Below are positions 13,401 to 23,825 of a stretch of 64,000 nt of DNA, piece after piece (within the stretch, counting starts at the first letter, position 1; the number at the start of each line of letters is the position of its first letter). This stretch comes from Diploscapter coronatus (lineage: Eukaryota; Nematoda; Chromadorea; Rhabditida; Rhabditidae): positions 40,819,201-40,883,200 of the forward strand of contig OZ038422.1 in NCBI GenBank assembly GCA_964036155.1, given 5' to 3'. The notes beneath the pieces were generated by a model, which saw only the letters and a list, made by a program, of their open reading frames with translations, had not been told where the DNA came from and made no database searches. The position numbers were made by a program, and so were the translations under genes.

Positions 13401-15045
13401 TATATTCCCTCGAGACATGGTGAACAAATCGGATACGTTTCTAGGCGCTACCTAATTCGTTAATCCATACTAATTGTGAATATATTTAGCCCCCGCTCGC
13501 TCGGAATTGTATCCAGGTGAATACAATTTTACCCTCTCCGATTGCCGAAAATTTTGTGAGGAATCCTCTTCATGGTGTGCAGAGCAGTCAAATTCAAAAC
13601 GAACTAAATAACTCGAATATTGCGAGTTTCAATTTTCGCAAATGTATACGACTACATTTTTTCGAAGAAAAATCGAGGATTACTATAGTCTCCAAGTCTT
13701 ATTCTTTGAAAATAGTGAAGAGGAGAATAAGATAGTGAGAGAAAACGAGGCGAACAGTTCTATTTTCTTTGCCAATAGCTAAGATAAATTTAGGACGTTT
13801 CCAAAAAATAGGCTTGTAAGGCCGTGGCTTTCAAACCCACATTTGCATCGATCTCCTGACAGATGTACCCCAGGGCCTCGAGGGACGACTGTTTGAGCAT
13901 CTCTCCACTTTGGGGCGAGGTTACGTTCCCCATCAGCAGCGAGATCACATCGGGCCAGAGCTGAAATTGTTTTTTTAATTTTCTAAAAATTTTATAAATT
14001 AAAAAAAAAAATCTAGATCTTTGACAAAATGCGCTCTTGTTCAATTCATTGATCAAATTTGCTATCCAAAAAAAACTAGAAATTTCTCGAACTTTCATTT
14101 TGAAAATTCATACGTCTAATCTAAAGAAAGTGATATCTTTTGAAACTATTTTAGCCTTCTTTTTTTGAAATTCTAGAATCGTTTTTATTGAAATGTACAA
14201 ATTATATAATTTGCGCATAAAAGTTGATTTTTCCAAAATGAAACTTCGAGTTTCTGTAATCGCGTACCCCAGTAGGCAGCTCGGCGCAAGCGATGGCCTT
14301 GACGCACTGCGCGGCGATGGAGGGGTGATAGGGCTCGGTGCCGAGTGTTCCCATCACGTGCTGCTTGATCGAGATGCGTGTGGCTTCTGGCAGGGAGATC
14401 CATCTGAAAATTGTCTTTTTTCTTTAGTTTAATTTCTTAATTATCTTCATATTCAACAAATAAAATATCTACCGTCAATAGTGTGTTCACGAAAAGATTT
14501 TTTAAATCTTTGAACTACAATATTCTTTTTTTCCCAAAAGTTATATTCTTTCTAAATTTTGTATTCTCTAAAATGCATTGTAAAATTTTGTATTTTCCCA
14601 CCTCTGAATACAGGTATTCCTCGTCTCGTCGTCTTTGGCCGATAGGGCGTTTTTGAGTTGGATGCCGGCCGCCTGGCGGACGAACGACTGGCACGCACCT
14701 GTGTTGAGGATGATAGCCAGACACTGCACGAATGTGGGCTAAAAACAGAAGATTCTAGTCTGGAGATGATCAACGTCTTGATCAGAACGTTCAAGGGAGT
14801 TTTGCAAATTAGTTCCATCAAAATGGAAATGTTCATAGTTTCCTAGAATAAAATAAATCCTACAAAATCGTGAACGGCCGCCTGCTCGAGAAAGTCCAAT
14901 GCAGCCTTCTGATCTTGGGGATCTGAAATTCATTTTTTAGAAAAATAAAAAAAGATAATTCAAAATTATTTTTTAACCCACTCTGCGAGACGGTTTTCTC
15001 GAGGACGGATAGCAGCTGCTGGGCGGCCTTTTCGATGTCCACCAT
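7476..15045 (-). CDS. KPNB1: Importin subunit beta-1 (karyopherin beta-1)
   Basis: Nuclear import receptor: it binds importin-alpha and cargo, docks at FG nucleoporins and releases cargo on RanGTP. Twenty-four exons in consistent phase give 902 residues (human 876). Exons: 15045-14982, 14922-14864, 14738-14602, 14403-14268, 13960-13841, 13264-13121, 12871-12725, 12621-12574, 12385-12298, 12242-12165, 12041-11896, 11698-11585, 11227-11075, 10666-10433, 10156-9962, 9752-9677, 9626-9544, 9456-9349, 9124-8975, 8742-8635, 8380-8316, 8032-7886, 7786-7726, 7523-7476. Family landmarks in order include [60 protein letters not shown], the acidic loop [60 protein letters not shown], and [12 protein letters not shown] near the C-terminus. 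HEAT-type helices run throughout. An AG acceptor just upstream of the ATG (15063) suggests an outron or 5' UTR intron. The intron before the last exon has a GTCGGA donor (7725); the exon starting at 12385 has an unusual TTTGAG acceptor. Several introns hold foldback elements. Confidence 0.97.
10188..10303. repeat. Foldback in importin-beta intron 14, GATAGTG/CACTATC core
   Basis: The left arm (about 10188-10217) reads TTTTCGAACCGCACGAAACG then AGATAGTG. The right arm (about 10273-10302) is its near-complement, CACTATCT..GCGGTTCGAAAACA. A second nested hairpin, CGAGAGGCGAAAA..TTTTTCGTCTCTCG, forms the loop. The inner end of each arm carries the ATAGT/ACTAT core seen in the other elements of this window. 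Confidence 0.85.
12466..12540. repeat. Foldback in importin-beta intron 8
   Basis: CAGGGGTTTTTCGGA at the left pairs with TCCGAACACCCCTG at the right, and TTCGAAG occurs twice in the loop. It is short (75 bp) and lacks the GAAATAG core. Confidence 0.65.
13691..13820. repeat. Foldback in importin-beta intron 5 (paired with 15813)
   Basis: CTCCAAGTCTTATTCTTTG at the left pairs with AAAAAATAGGCTTGTAAG at the right. The interior has AATAAGATAGTGAGAGAAAACGAG and TTCTATTTTC. A related element lies at 15813-15930, about 0.8 kb upstream of the gene. It ends 20 bases from the exon 5 donor. Confidence 0.7.
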
Positions 15046-16333
15046 GCTTGACGAGTTTTGAGCTGAAAAATAAAAGTTGTATGTTTTATTTAAAAGAAAA
15101 TACTTGTATGTTTTTCGATTTGTAATAAACAATAACCTTGAATCAATCAGCAAAATCCAGATTTCCCTAGACGACCACTTGCACTCGACCAAATCGCCAA
15201 TTTGTCCGCAAAGCACCAAATTAATTGGTGTTTTCCTGGAATAATAAAGAAAAAATCGATAAATACCGAGCAATCGAAAAAGTTCGAATTCGAAAAAATT
15301 CGCCGGTTTCAAAATGACGAATGATATTGGGAAGCTTCGAAGGAATTCGGGCAGAAAACGAAGGCTGGTTTTGAAAATCTCGAGGAAAAAGTTTGCTTGA
15401 AGGTGGAGTTTGAGGAGAATTGAGAATAAAAGTCGATTGAATTTTGAAAATTGAAATTTAAAAATTTGCCTAATTTTAGGCCGAATTTCGAGTTTTCCGG
15501 GAATATTTTACTGAACGAGTTGGTGAACTGTATGCGAACAATCGCCGTGGAGATGCGAGGTTCCAGAAAAATGAAAACCAATGAAAAAATCGGGAAATTC
15601 CAGAAGAAAAATCATAGAAATGAATAAAGCCAAATGGTCGAAAGAGCGGGTAGAGAAGGGAGGAAAGAAAGGGTGAAAAACTATTATGAAAGTAATGGGT
15701 GAAGACGTCCCGCCTTATGGCGAAGCATATTTTATTCGCCTTTTACGCGTTTCTATACTTCTTTAAAAATTAAAATATCCGTACTTTATTCTCGAAAATA
15801 TCAAAGTATGGATCTACAAGTCTTATCTTTGAGAAATACCGAGAAAACTGAGAGGAAAAAGAAGCAGCTCTATTTTCTGTGCGTAATTCAGCTAAACGCA
15901 GGACGATTTAAAAGGATTAGACTTGTAAGAGCTGTGAATTATGGAAATGCAGAAAATAAATATCAATTCTTGAAAAATTGACCAATTTTTAAATCTACAA
16001 AAAAATTGATGTGTCATATTTGAAAATATTAGAAAACCAAAATTAGCATTCGAATTATGCGTTAGAAATTTTCGGTCACTTTTCCGAACCCATTTGATCA
16101 GGTTGACAAAATAATATATTGGAAAAGTTTCATGTCAGTTCGACAAGGTGAAGGGTGATTTTTGAAAATTTGTATATATGGATACGCACACACGTATGTT
16201 TAGTTTTGGAGTTTTGACATAGTCCCTCAGCCAAGGGGTCCGAATTTGCGTGCTATCCATATAGATAAATTAGCAGATATTTTTCTTTCATAAAAATTGA
16301 AAGTTTGCCATTTTCAGCGTCATTATTCTAATT
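15046..16333. other. Intergenic region between importin-beta and CNNM genes
   Basis: This divergent 1.3-kb spacer presumably holds both promoters. It contains the foldback at 15813-15930 and a second possible foldback at about 16183-16262 (TATGGATACGCAC facing GTGCTATCCATA). Open frames here have no recognisable content. Confidence 0.5.
15813..15930. repeat. Foldback upstream of importin-beta
   Basis: TCTACAAGTCTTATCTTTG pairs with AAAAGGATTAGACTTGTAAGA. The interior shares AGCTCTATTTTCT.., AGCTAA and AGGACG with the 13691-13820 element, so the two are relatives. Confidence 0.7.
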
Positions 16334-19300
16334 ATGCTGCTTACGACGTGTTTTCTATTGTGGGTCGGTATTTGTTTTGCGAAATCCGTGAAAATCTCAA
16401 CGACTACCCCAGATCCGGTCCCGAATAATTCCGGTATGTTAAAAAAAGTGCTGAACTTCTTCGAAGGTTCATAATACTTCTACTTAACCACAATATTCAT
16501 GGCAGCCTGGAAAAAACAAGACGACGAAATAGTATTGGAAAAGAAACATACAAGACCTTTCCCCATCCTACCCTATACTATTTTGTATGTCTTGTCTTGT
16601 TTTTTTTCCAGATTGCCAATATCTATCTCAAAAAAGTTGAACTTCATTAAAGTAGGGTTGTGTTCACCTGTTTTATGATGATCTTTCACCCACGTAGGAT
16701 TTTATTGTAATAAGAACGATACGAAATTAGCATTAACTAAGCTATTAGACTGAATTTCTCGAAATTACGGTATTTCAGGTTTTATGATGTATGGTATGCA
16801 AGTGTTCGAGGCGATAGACGACGAAACGCCGCTGATTGCATTCAAGAAAGATCTCGTCAACTCAAGCGACGAGCCGTCCTTCAAAATTCGGGCTTACGGT
16901 CGAGATACGGAAAAGATTACGGAGGTAATTTTTTCTGTTCCCTTCTTCTAATGTAAAGATGTTAGTCTTTTGCTAAATCCTGACAAATTTAATAGACAAT
17001 TTTCCTATCTGTGCCCGTAACTGTGTTAAAACATAGGGATTGAAGATAAAAAGGAATTTTATACGGCGTTAAGTATTTGAAAAATCAGATGTTCGTTGCT
17101 CGTTCGCCATCTTGCAACGACCACTTCATGAAGGTGCGCGTCGTCAAACGCGGAGCCAATTCGATCACCGGCCAGATCGTCGATGTAAAAATTGAATCCA
17201 TTACGGGAGAACCCTCGTACCATGAAAATGTTCTAGACGAAAATCGCCCACGGCATTCTGTATTTGTGTTTCAAGCCGGCAGTCATCATCATGTTCGACT
17301 ATTTCCAGATGAAATTTGCTGGTATTATTTAGAATAAATTACTAGTATTTCGAGCTTATTGAAGCTAATAAATTGAATTTAATCCTAATTGATTGAGGTT
17401 GTTTGAAGTTAACCTGAAGTTATTTCGATGCTCCCAGACCAACATGTCTTGCCGTTCTACATCGTCGGCGCACTACTGGCCTACATTTTGAGTGCGATGT
17501 TCTCAGGGCTAAATATTGCGTTGGTGAGGAAATAATTGAAAATCTTATTGATTATTTATATTGAAAAAACATCTAAATTTGTCGGTTTTATGCTACTTTT
17601 CAAAGTAATGACCGTTTTTAGATGTCCATGGACATCGAAAATCTGCATTTGATCAAGGAGCATGACGTGAATCGCCGAAAACGGGAGTACGCTGAGAGCA
17701 TCATTCCGATTCGCAAAAACGAGCATCTACTCTTGTGCACCATTATTTTTGGTAGGGTTATACCATTTTTGGCATCGTAGCACTCCATTTTAGTATCGTT
17801 TTGGTACTCTATACCATTTTTAAATCACACTTTTCAGGCAACGTCCTCTGTAACACCGTATCGACTATCCTACTGGGGCAGGTCTTGAAAATTGTTCTTT
17901 CTTTAATAAAAATTGAATTTTTTAAGATAATCGAAATTTGCGGCGTCTCACAGCTATTGGAAATGGTTCTCGTGGAAATTATCGGAAGTTTTCTGCTGAC
18001 GATTTTCACCGAGATTCTACCGTCGATTTTGATACCCAAGTAAAATCTTCGAAACAGAAAAGTTTGATAATTAAAAAAGTAGAACATTCGAGAAGTTATA
18101 TATCCTATGATATATGAAAAATAGATGGATCTCTTTCCAGACATGGGTTGCTCATCGGTTCCTATTCTCGTCCATTAGTTGCTGCATTCATGGTGTTTGC
18201 GTTTCCGATCGCTTGGCCTCTGTCGAAGTGCTTGGATTTGATCGTCGGAAGACGTACGACGATTTGAAAAGAGATCAGAGATTCCGAAAAGGGATCAATT
18301 TTCAGACAAAAATCATCGACTAGAGTACAGAGAGATGTTGGCGAATGTGACGAAGCAAATTCCAGGTGGAGTATTCATAATTTAGCTAACCATAAGCTTT
18401 AGATTAAACCTCAGTTTGAAATGACTATGATTTTGACAATTGTGTGTTTATAGGTGAACAACTGCAGCAAGTCGTGAGAAACACGATGAATTTGGACGCG
18501 AAAGTCGCCGGTGACGTCATGACGCCCATACAGAATGTATGACTTTCATATTTATAACTTTCTTTAATTAGGAAAATAATACATATCAAGGTTACTTCGC
18601 TAGAATCAATTCATAGAACACGATCTTCATCGGTTTCTTGTATCCATTGAGATATAAAATTGCTATGGAGCGATTTGTAAAAATGTAGGAGTATCGCAAA
18701 ATTATGTTTAATCGCTCTAGATCCGATAATTTTAGGTAACGATGATCTCCGAGCGCCAAGTTCTGAATCGGCAAATTCTCTCAACTCTAATGGCCAAGAA
18801 GCACACGCGCATCCCTGTATGCTCTCATAGTAACAAGGAAATGGTCGAAAATTTCCTTATAACTTATTTATCATACTATTTTCAGGTAGTCGGCGTTCTA
18901 AACGTGAAAGATCTCATTTTACTGGATCGACAGCAAAATTTGCAGGCAATAAAAAAGCAACAATATTTTTTCAGGAATGAAATATTTCAGGCCAAAACTC
19001 TGTGTGAGCTATGGACTCGCTCTTCGCACTATCGCTACGTGGTCAGGGATACTCCAGTATCGAAGTTGATTCAGGTACATTCTAAATTTATCCTCTCGCC
19101 CTAGAATCAAATCAGAACTACGTCAAAATCTTGAAATCCAGAGCTTAGAACCAAAAACCTAAGGATCAGGGATAGAATTTTGAAATTGCAATATTTCGGA
19201 ATTAAGTTTGGATCTAATTTGAACATTTTGAAGGAGATGAAAAGCGGCTTCTCGATCGCGTTGGTGGTCGATTTTTCACAGGAAAAGTCCGCCTACAGCA

Positions 19301-19747
19301 TTGTTGGCATCGTCACGCTGGAGGATAATTTGGAAGAGGTCGGAAGAGAGGTCACAAATTTCAAAAAGAGACTAAAATCTAGGTAATCGGTGAGATCTAC
19401 GACGAAAAAGACCTACAATCGCGGGAAAAAGCGCAAGAGCGCAAATCCGAACGCCACAAGAACAGTATCACCTCGACGAGGTATACTTTAGGCTACAATA
19501 ATCCGAAAATTCGGCTGGAATAGAAATTTATGAGTTTTAGGGAGCGCGGAGAGAAGGAATTTCATAAAGTGCACAAGGCGTACCATGCGAAAAGGCACAA
19601 TCGGCATGATAAGGTAAGTTAAATTCAACGAAATAAAATTTGAAACAAACAACGTTTTTGAATCTTTTGTCGTTAAATACCTGATTTTTTGCCGATTTTA
19701 AGAAGTTGCACGCTCAGGAAAGCTCGAGATTGCTCAAAAGCGACTAA
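16334..19747 (+). CDS. CNNM: Metal transporter CNNM (cyclin M / ancient conserved domain protein), short form
   Basis: CNNM proteins carry or regulate Mg2+ movement across plasma membranes. Seventeen exons: 16334-16433, 16779-16924, 17089-17281, 17438-17523, 17622-17751, 17838-17881, 17927-18039, 18141-18253, 18306-18365, 18454-18536, 18736-18843, 18886-18945, 18991-19074, 19234-19338, 19383-19480, 19541-19613, 19703-19747. They give 546 residues. A hydrophobic start (MLLTTCFLLWVGICFA) is a signal peptide. An ectodomain follows (FMMYGMQVFEAIDDETPL). The DUF21 membrane domain has ILSAMFSGLNIALMSMD, then KNEHLLLCTIIFGNVLCNT, FTEILPSILIPKHGLLIG and AWPLSKCLDLIVG. The CBS pair has VAGDVMTPI, HTRIPV..VVGVLNVKDLI and GIVTLEDNLEEVIGEIYDE. 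It ends about 60 basic residues after CBS2, without the cyclic-nucleotide-binding-homology domain of vertebrate CNNMs. Introns at 17882, 18844 and 18946 are multiples of three without stops; family alignment says they are removed. Donors at 17282, 17882, 18844 and 19339 are GTC, and 18946 is GC. The 17281/17438 junction is the least certain. AATAAA overlaps the stop. Confidence 0.9.
16500..16618. repeat. Foldback in CNNM intron 1 with GAAATAGTAT core
   Basis: TGGCAGCCTGGAAAAAACAAG pairs with CTTGTTTTTTTTCCAGATTGCCA at the right. Inner ends are ACGAAATAGTAT and ATACTATTTTGT. The segment CCCCATCCTACCCTATACTATTTT is the reverse complement of the core shared with elements at 24465, 30061, 35950 and 46284. 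Confidence 0.85.
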
Positions 19748-20064
19748 TAAATGCAGAAGAACCAGGGAAATGTCTAAGCCTTGAAAAATCTTACTAAATT
19801 CCACACCAAAATGATCTGTTAACTACCTCTACTATATATTTTGAAAAAAATACTTCAAAATTACTATAGAATAAATATTGAATTTGGTTACGGAATTTTG
19901 AAATAAAATATTAAAAAGAATATTTATTTCAGTTACAATTTTCCCTAGTTACTTTTGGATGTCTTCGAGAGTTGTCTGTATCACGTGCATTCAAATTAAA
20001 TTATTATTTCACATTTTATTTAACAAAATTTCGATATGAAATCTGAGATTACTCTAATCAAGCT

Positions 20065-21317
20065 TTATGTTATGTTAATTTCTTCAACTTCACGCCATTT
20101 ATTCGTTTGTGGATCGTATTCCTCGATTGAATTACAAAAATTCGCCATAAGACGACTTTGAAATCTAAGTTAACATATTTCGTATGAAGATATGGAAAAT
20201 CTCAGCTCACCCTCCGATTGCATACAATTTTCCGTTAGCGGCAATGAGCGAATGACAGTATCTTCTATAATTCATATCAGCTATTTTAGAAATTCGACTG
20301 TCAACTGGAGATGAGGAGTCGAAACATACACAAGGTCGTAATGCATAAGAATGACTAAATATATGATGCCTTATTTATCATAAAAAATTAACGACTATTG
20401 TCCTCCAGTTATGTAAACTTTTCCATTTAGCGATGCAATTCCGAAATAACGTCGTCCTCCTCGAATCTCTCCTACTTCAATCCATTCCCGTTCATTGTCT
20501 GATAGTCGATATATCTTCCTACTCAAAAATCCATCAATAACTGAATATTCATAATTTCAATAATGAATATACTATAATGTAACCGTATAAAATTCCATCG
20601 CATGTTATTGTTTGAACAGAACTAATTGAATGAGGAAGAGCAGGTCCTGGTTGCCATTGTCCATCTATTAGCACCCAAATAAATTATTTCATCGACTTTC
20701 ATTCGATCTTCTTACATCAATTCGATCCGTATATTTCCATGTTCTAGGATCCTCTCCACCCAAATAATATAATTTGTCTTTGAAATAAGCCACAGATGCA
20801 TCAATACACCATTCAGGAGAATTTGGACCTATAAGATTATTTGAATCGATCATTCATGGATTTGTTGATGACCTCTTGAGACTATTCGAGTATTCAAGTC
20901 ATATATTTCAAATGATTCACTTTTGCTGTTAATTCCAAAAATCTGAAGCTTGAGAATTTATTCAAAATAACGAACATAAGAATTTACTTTATTCTGTGTA
21001 GTTGCTACTTCATGACTTATAATATTCAGTAAATCTCGCAATCTGCTCAACGGAATTAGTATGCGAATCAAACAGACAAATTCTTCCTTCTCTAGCATCG
21101 TTGTTGTTATAAAGCACTAAATACTCGAATTAATTTTCGCTCATAAAAGAAATATTTTCCTACGATAGAATAAAAATTTCCTTTCGAGCACTATCGGCAG
21201 ATGTTTCTTGATTATTTGCATCATTCGCTTGTTAGTCCAGGCCAATTGTCCCAGGTCTTTGGATTCGGGATATTGGCAGATCAATAATATAATTTCGACT
21301 GGTAAATTGGCTAGCAT
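20065..21317 (-). pseudogene. F-box/kelch protein gene, broken copy
   Basis: Eight exons align one-to-one with the kelch gene at 3895: 21317-21164, 21116-20988, 20942-20873, 20828-20716, 20674-20584, 20540-20396, 20354-20211, 20164-20065. Exon 1 is different and encodes a recognisable F-box, MLANLPVEIILLICQYPESK then DLGQLAWTNKRM, so the ancestor was an SCF substrate receptor. Two lesions are visible. Exon 2 is 129 bases against 131 in the sister, from a 2-base loss near 21010 that brings a TGA into frame. The acceptor before exon 5 reads TTTGG where the sister has TTCAG, while the exon itself keeps its exact 91-base length. All other exons are open (for example LNGKVYITGGQ, NGKLYAIGG). Donors at 20872 and 20395 are GTC, as in the sister. 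Loss looks recent; a sequencing error could explain the first lesion but not easily both. Confidence 0.8.
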
Positions 21318-23825
21318 CTTTGTTTAGAGACCTAAACAATCAGCATAGTATTATTTCGAAATGGAAATAGTAAAAGAGTATTGATTGAATGAGAAAACCT
21401 GTAATTAATGAGTTTGAAATTGATCATTGAAGAAAGGGGAATGAAACTACTAAATGGGTGCTTCGCAATTTTTATCAGCCTAAAAATCGATTCCTAAACA
21501 TAGCTTATCATTTAAGAATGAATGCAGTAAAAATTAAAGTCGGTTGGGCCAGAGATACTTGGATTTGGCTGATTTTAGCATATATTGTTCAGCTTTTCAC
21601 GCTGATTCTCATGGTGCAATTCGTTTTTTTTAGAAAATGATCATTAATTACCGTACTTTCTGGATAACTCACTTCAGAGTGGATATTTTCGAGGTGTGTG
21701 TTAACATAGGTTAATTTTCGACATTCTATCAATTATTTTCGAAATTGCAATTTTGAGGATTAAACCCCACAATATGTATACCAATTGGTAGAACTCATCA
21801 AACTGAGCAACTTTTGTGAAAACACATGGTTATCTATTATGATATGAAAGCGGTACCTCGAAAACCAAAATTTGGGCTCAAATTGAAGCTAGAGACATCT
21901 ACTATTTATTTCTATTCAATTTGGAGTCGAACGATACCAAACATGGTATGGTACCAAATGGTAGCGACCCATATGATCAAGTTATTATTTGGTAAATAAG
22001 ACCTACTCAAAACAGGTATGACTTCGAAATTCAGCATGAAGCTAGGAGGATGAGGATGTTTTTACGAGCGTGGCCTATCTCCATAGTTTTCGTGACGGAA
22101 AGAAAGAGCACTTGTTGATGTTTCTTCATTTATCCCCTGGTAAAGGATGAGTTACTCTCCACTCATAAAAACCTACGTCAGTTTCATTATGTCCCTATGT
22201 AGAATCTAACTGTGTCCGAATCCACGAAACTCTCAAAAGATCACAACCGGAAGCTTCATGAATCCGAACACAGATCTAGGCAACTGCAATTTTTCGCTTA
22301 TCTTTAATTTTAACTTCATCATTCCTCTGTTGTTTTAAATCGACACAACTAGGCACTAAGTCGTTGCCAGTTTCGTCTACCGAAATACGTCCCGAACTCA
22401 GAGATAGAATTTATCTAACGCCTTGGAAGAATATAAAGTAATCATTATGAAGAAAATCAATTTAAATTGGAGACATTCGTCCTGACCATTAGATTCAAAT
22501 CTACGTAGTTCCTATAAATAATTGCATGCTATCAAAACACTTCAATGAAGAATTTGAGTGATGATAGGAATGTGCTACACATGCATGAGTAGGGCATTTC
22601 AAGTTTAGTATTCTTTGTGAAATACTATAATTCCCATTTCGTCATTCATCTGCAGTTTGAATTTCAAGAAAGTAAAGCATGGATGCCCAGCTTCACCTGT
22701 TGATACTCGCCCCGAAAATAAAAATAAAATTGATCTGGCTCCTCTGAAGAGTGTTAAGCAACTTTATTAGTGAACCATAGCTTTCGGTTTGTTTTCATTT
22801 CATACTTTTTGACAAAAATAAATATTTATTATTCGTAGTTTTAATTTGAAAAATGAAATATCAGATGAGAAGGATAATCACGGAGGGCATGTCGCGGTAA
22901 GTCGTTCGTCCATTTCGCAGGCATATTTAAAATTCCCACCGTCGCACTAAATATTGAATATGATTTTAGAAAATTTTTTTATAGGGTGCGTGAGTTTCTG
23001 AACTATTTCCATGTACCTTTGATAATCAAACATGATATTTCTTTAAGAATTTTAACGAATCTAATATCGGGTCAAATCTCCCAAATCTGATCATACCTAT
23101 TCTCTCTTGTCTTCCACTTTCTAGTTATTTTTAAATAAAATATTTCATACCGTAAAACCTGTAATAGATGTCTTGGGGCTTGTAATTTTCAACCTCTCAA
23201 AAATAAAAAAGATTCGATTTTTTCAAACCTTCATAACTCATCATTCATTTGAAATTGATAGAAAATATGCATTGAAGTCTGCAAAACACTAGAAAATACT
23301 TCTCAATACTCAATATGATAAGTTCTGGCAAATCGACAGGGAAAGACTTCTATTGGGAGTTGGTTTCTAATGAAGGAAAAATTCCATTAGAGAATTCACA
23401 GCATTCATATTTTTACAGATTAAACTTAATCTTAGGCTCAGGGCCGACTCCCCCCACCCTCCAAAAACTCGTTGAACGATAAAACATAGTGGCGGAAAAG
23501 TGGGGGGAATCGGCCCTGGGCCTTAATCTTACTGTAGAGTCGCCCCATAATCCAGTTGCATATAGCTAAAATATTAATTATAAAACATGCATTTGGGTTG
23601 TTATTAATTTCTGCATTTAATAACATTTAATTCATTTTTCCTTGATCTAAGTCAACTTCAAAATCTCTTTTATAAGTAGAGAAGTTAAGTACATTTTAGG
23701 AAATAGATGATCACGGTAATTCATCAAAGTAAAATAATTTTTAGATTTTCGAAAATGATCCATTCTATATAAATTAATTTATTTTTGTGCAACGATATAT
23801 TTTTTTTTTATAAAAAGTAAATATA
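21318..23825. other. Intergenic region, no gene seen
   Basis: This is 2.5 kb between the F-box/kelch start and the astacin-like gene's 3' end. The segment 21650-21715 resembles the reverse complement of 5390-5460. The only other structure I see is the foldback at 23428-23530. No conserved exon is visible on either strand. Confidence 0.5.
23428..23530. repeat. GC-rich foldback
   Basis: TAATCTTAGGCTCAGGGCCG plus ACTCCCCCCAC at the left faces GTGGGGGGAATCGGCCCTGG plus GCCTTAATCTTA at the right. The arms are about 31 bases and strikingly GC-rich for this region, with a loop of about 40 bases. The core motif of the main family is absent. Confidence 0.8.

Noticed and set aside
17089..17337. CNNM ending at the TAA after LFPDEICWYYLE
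   Set aside because: The downstream exons hold the DUF21 and CBS domains of the same protein, and a GTC donor at 17282 restores frame.
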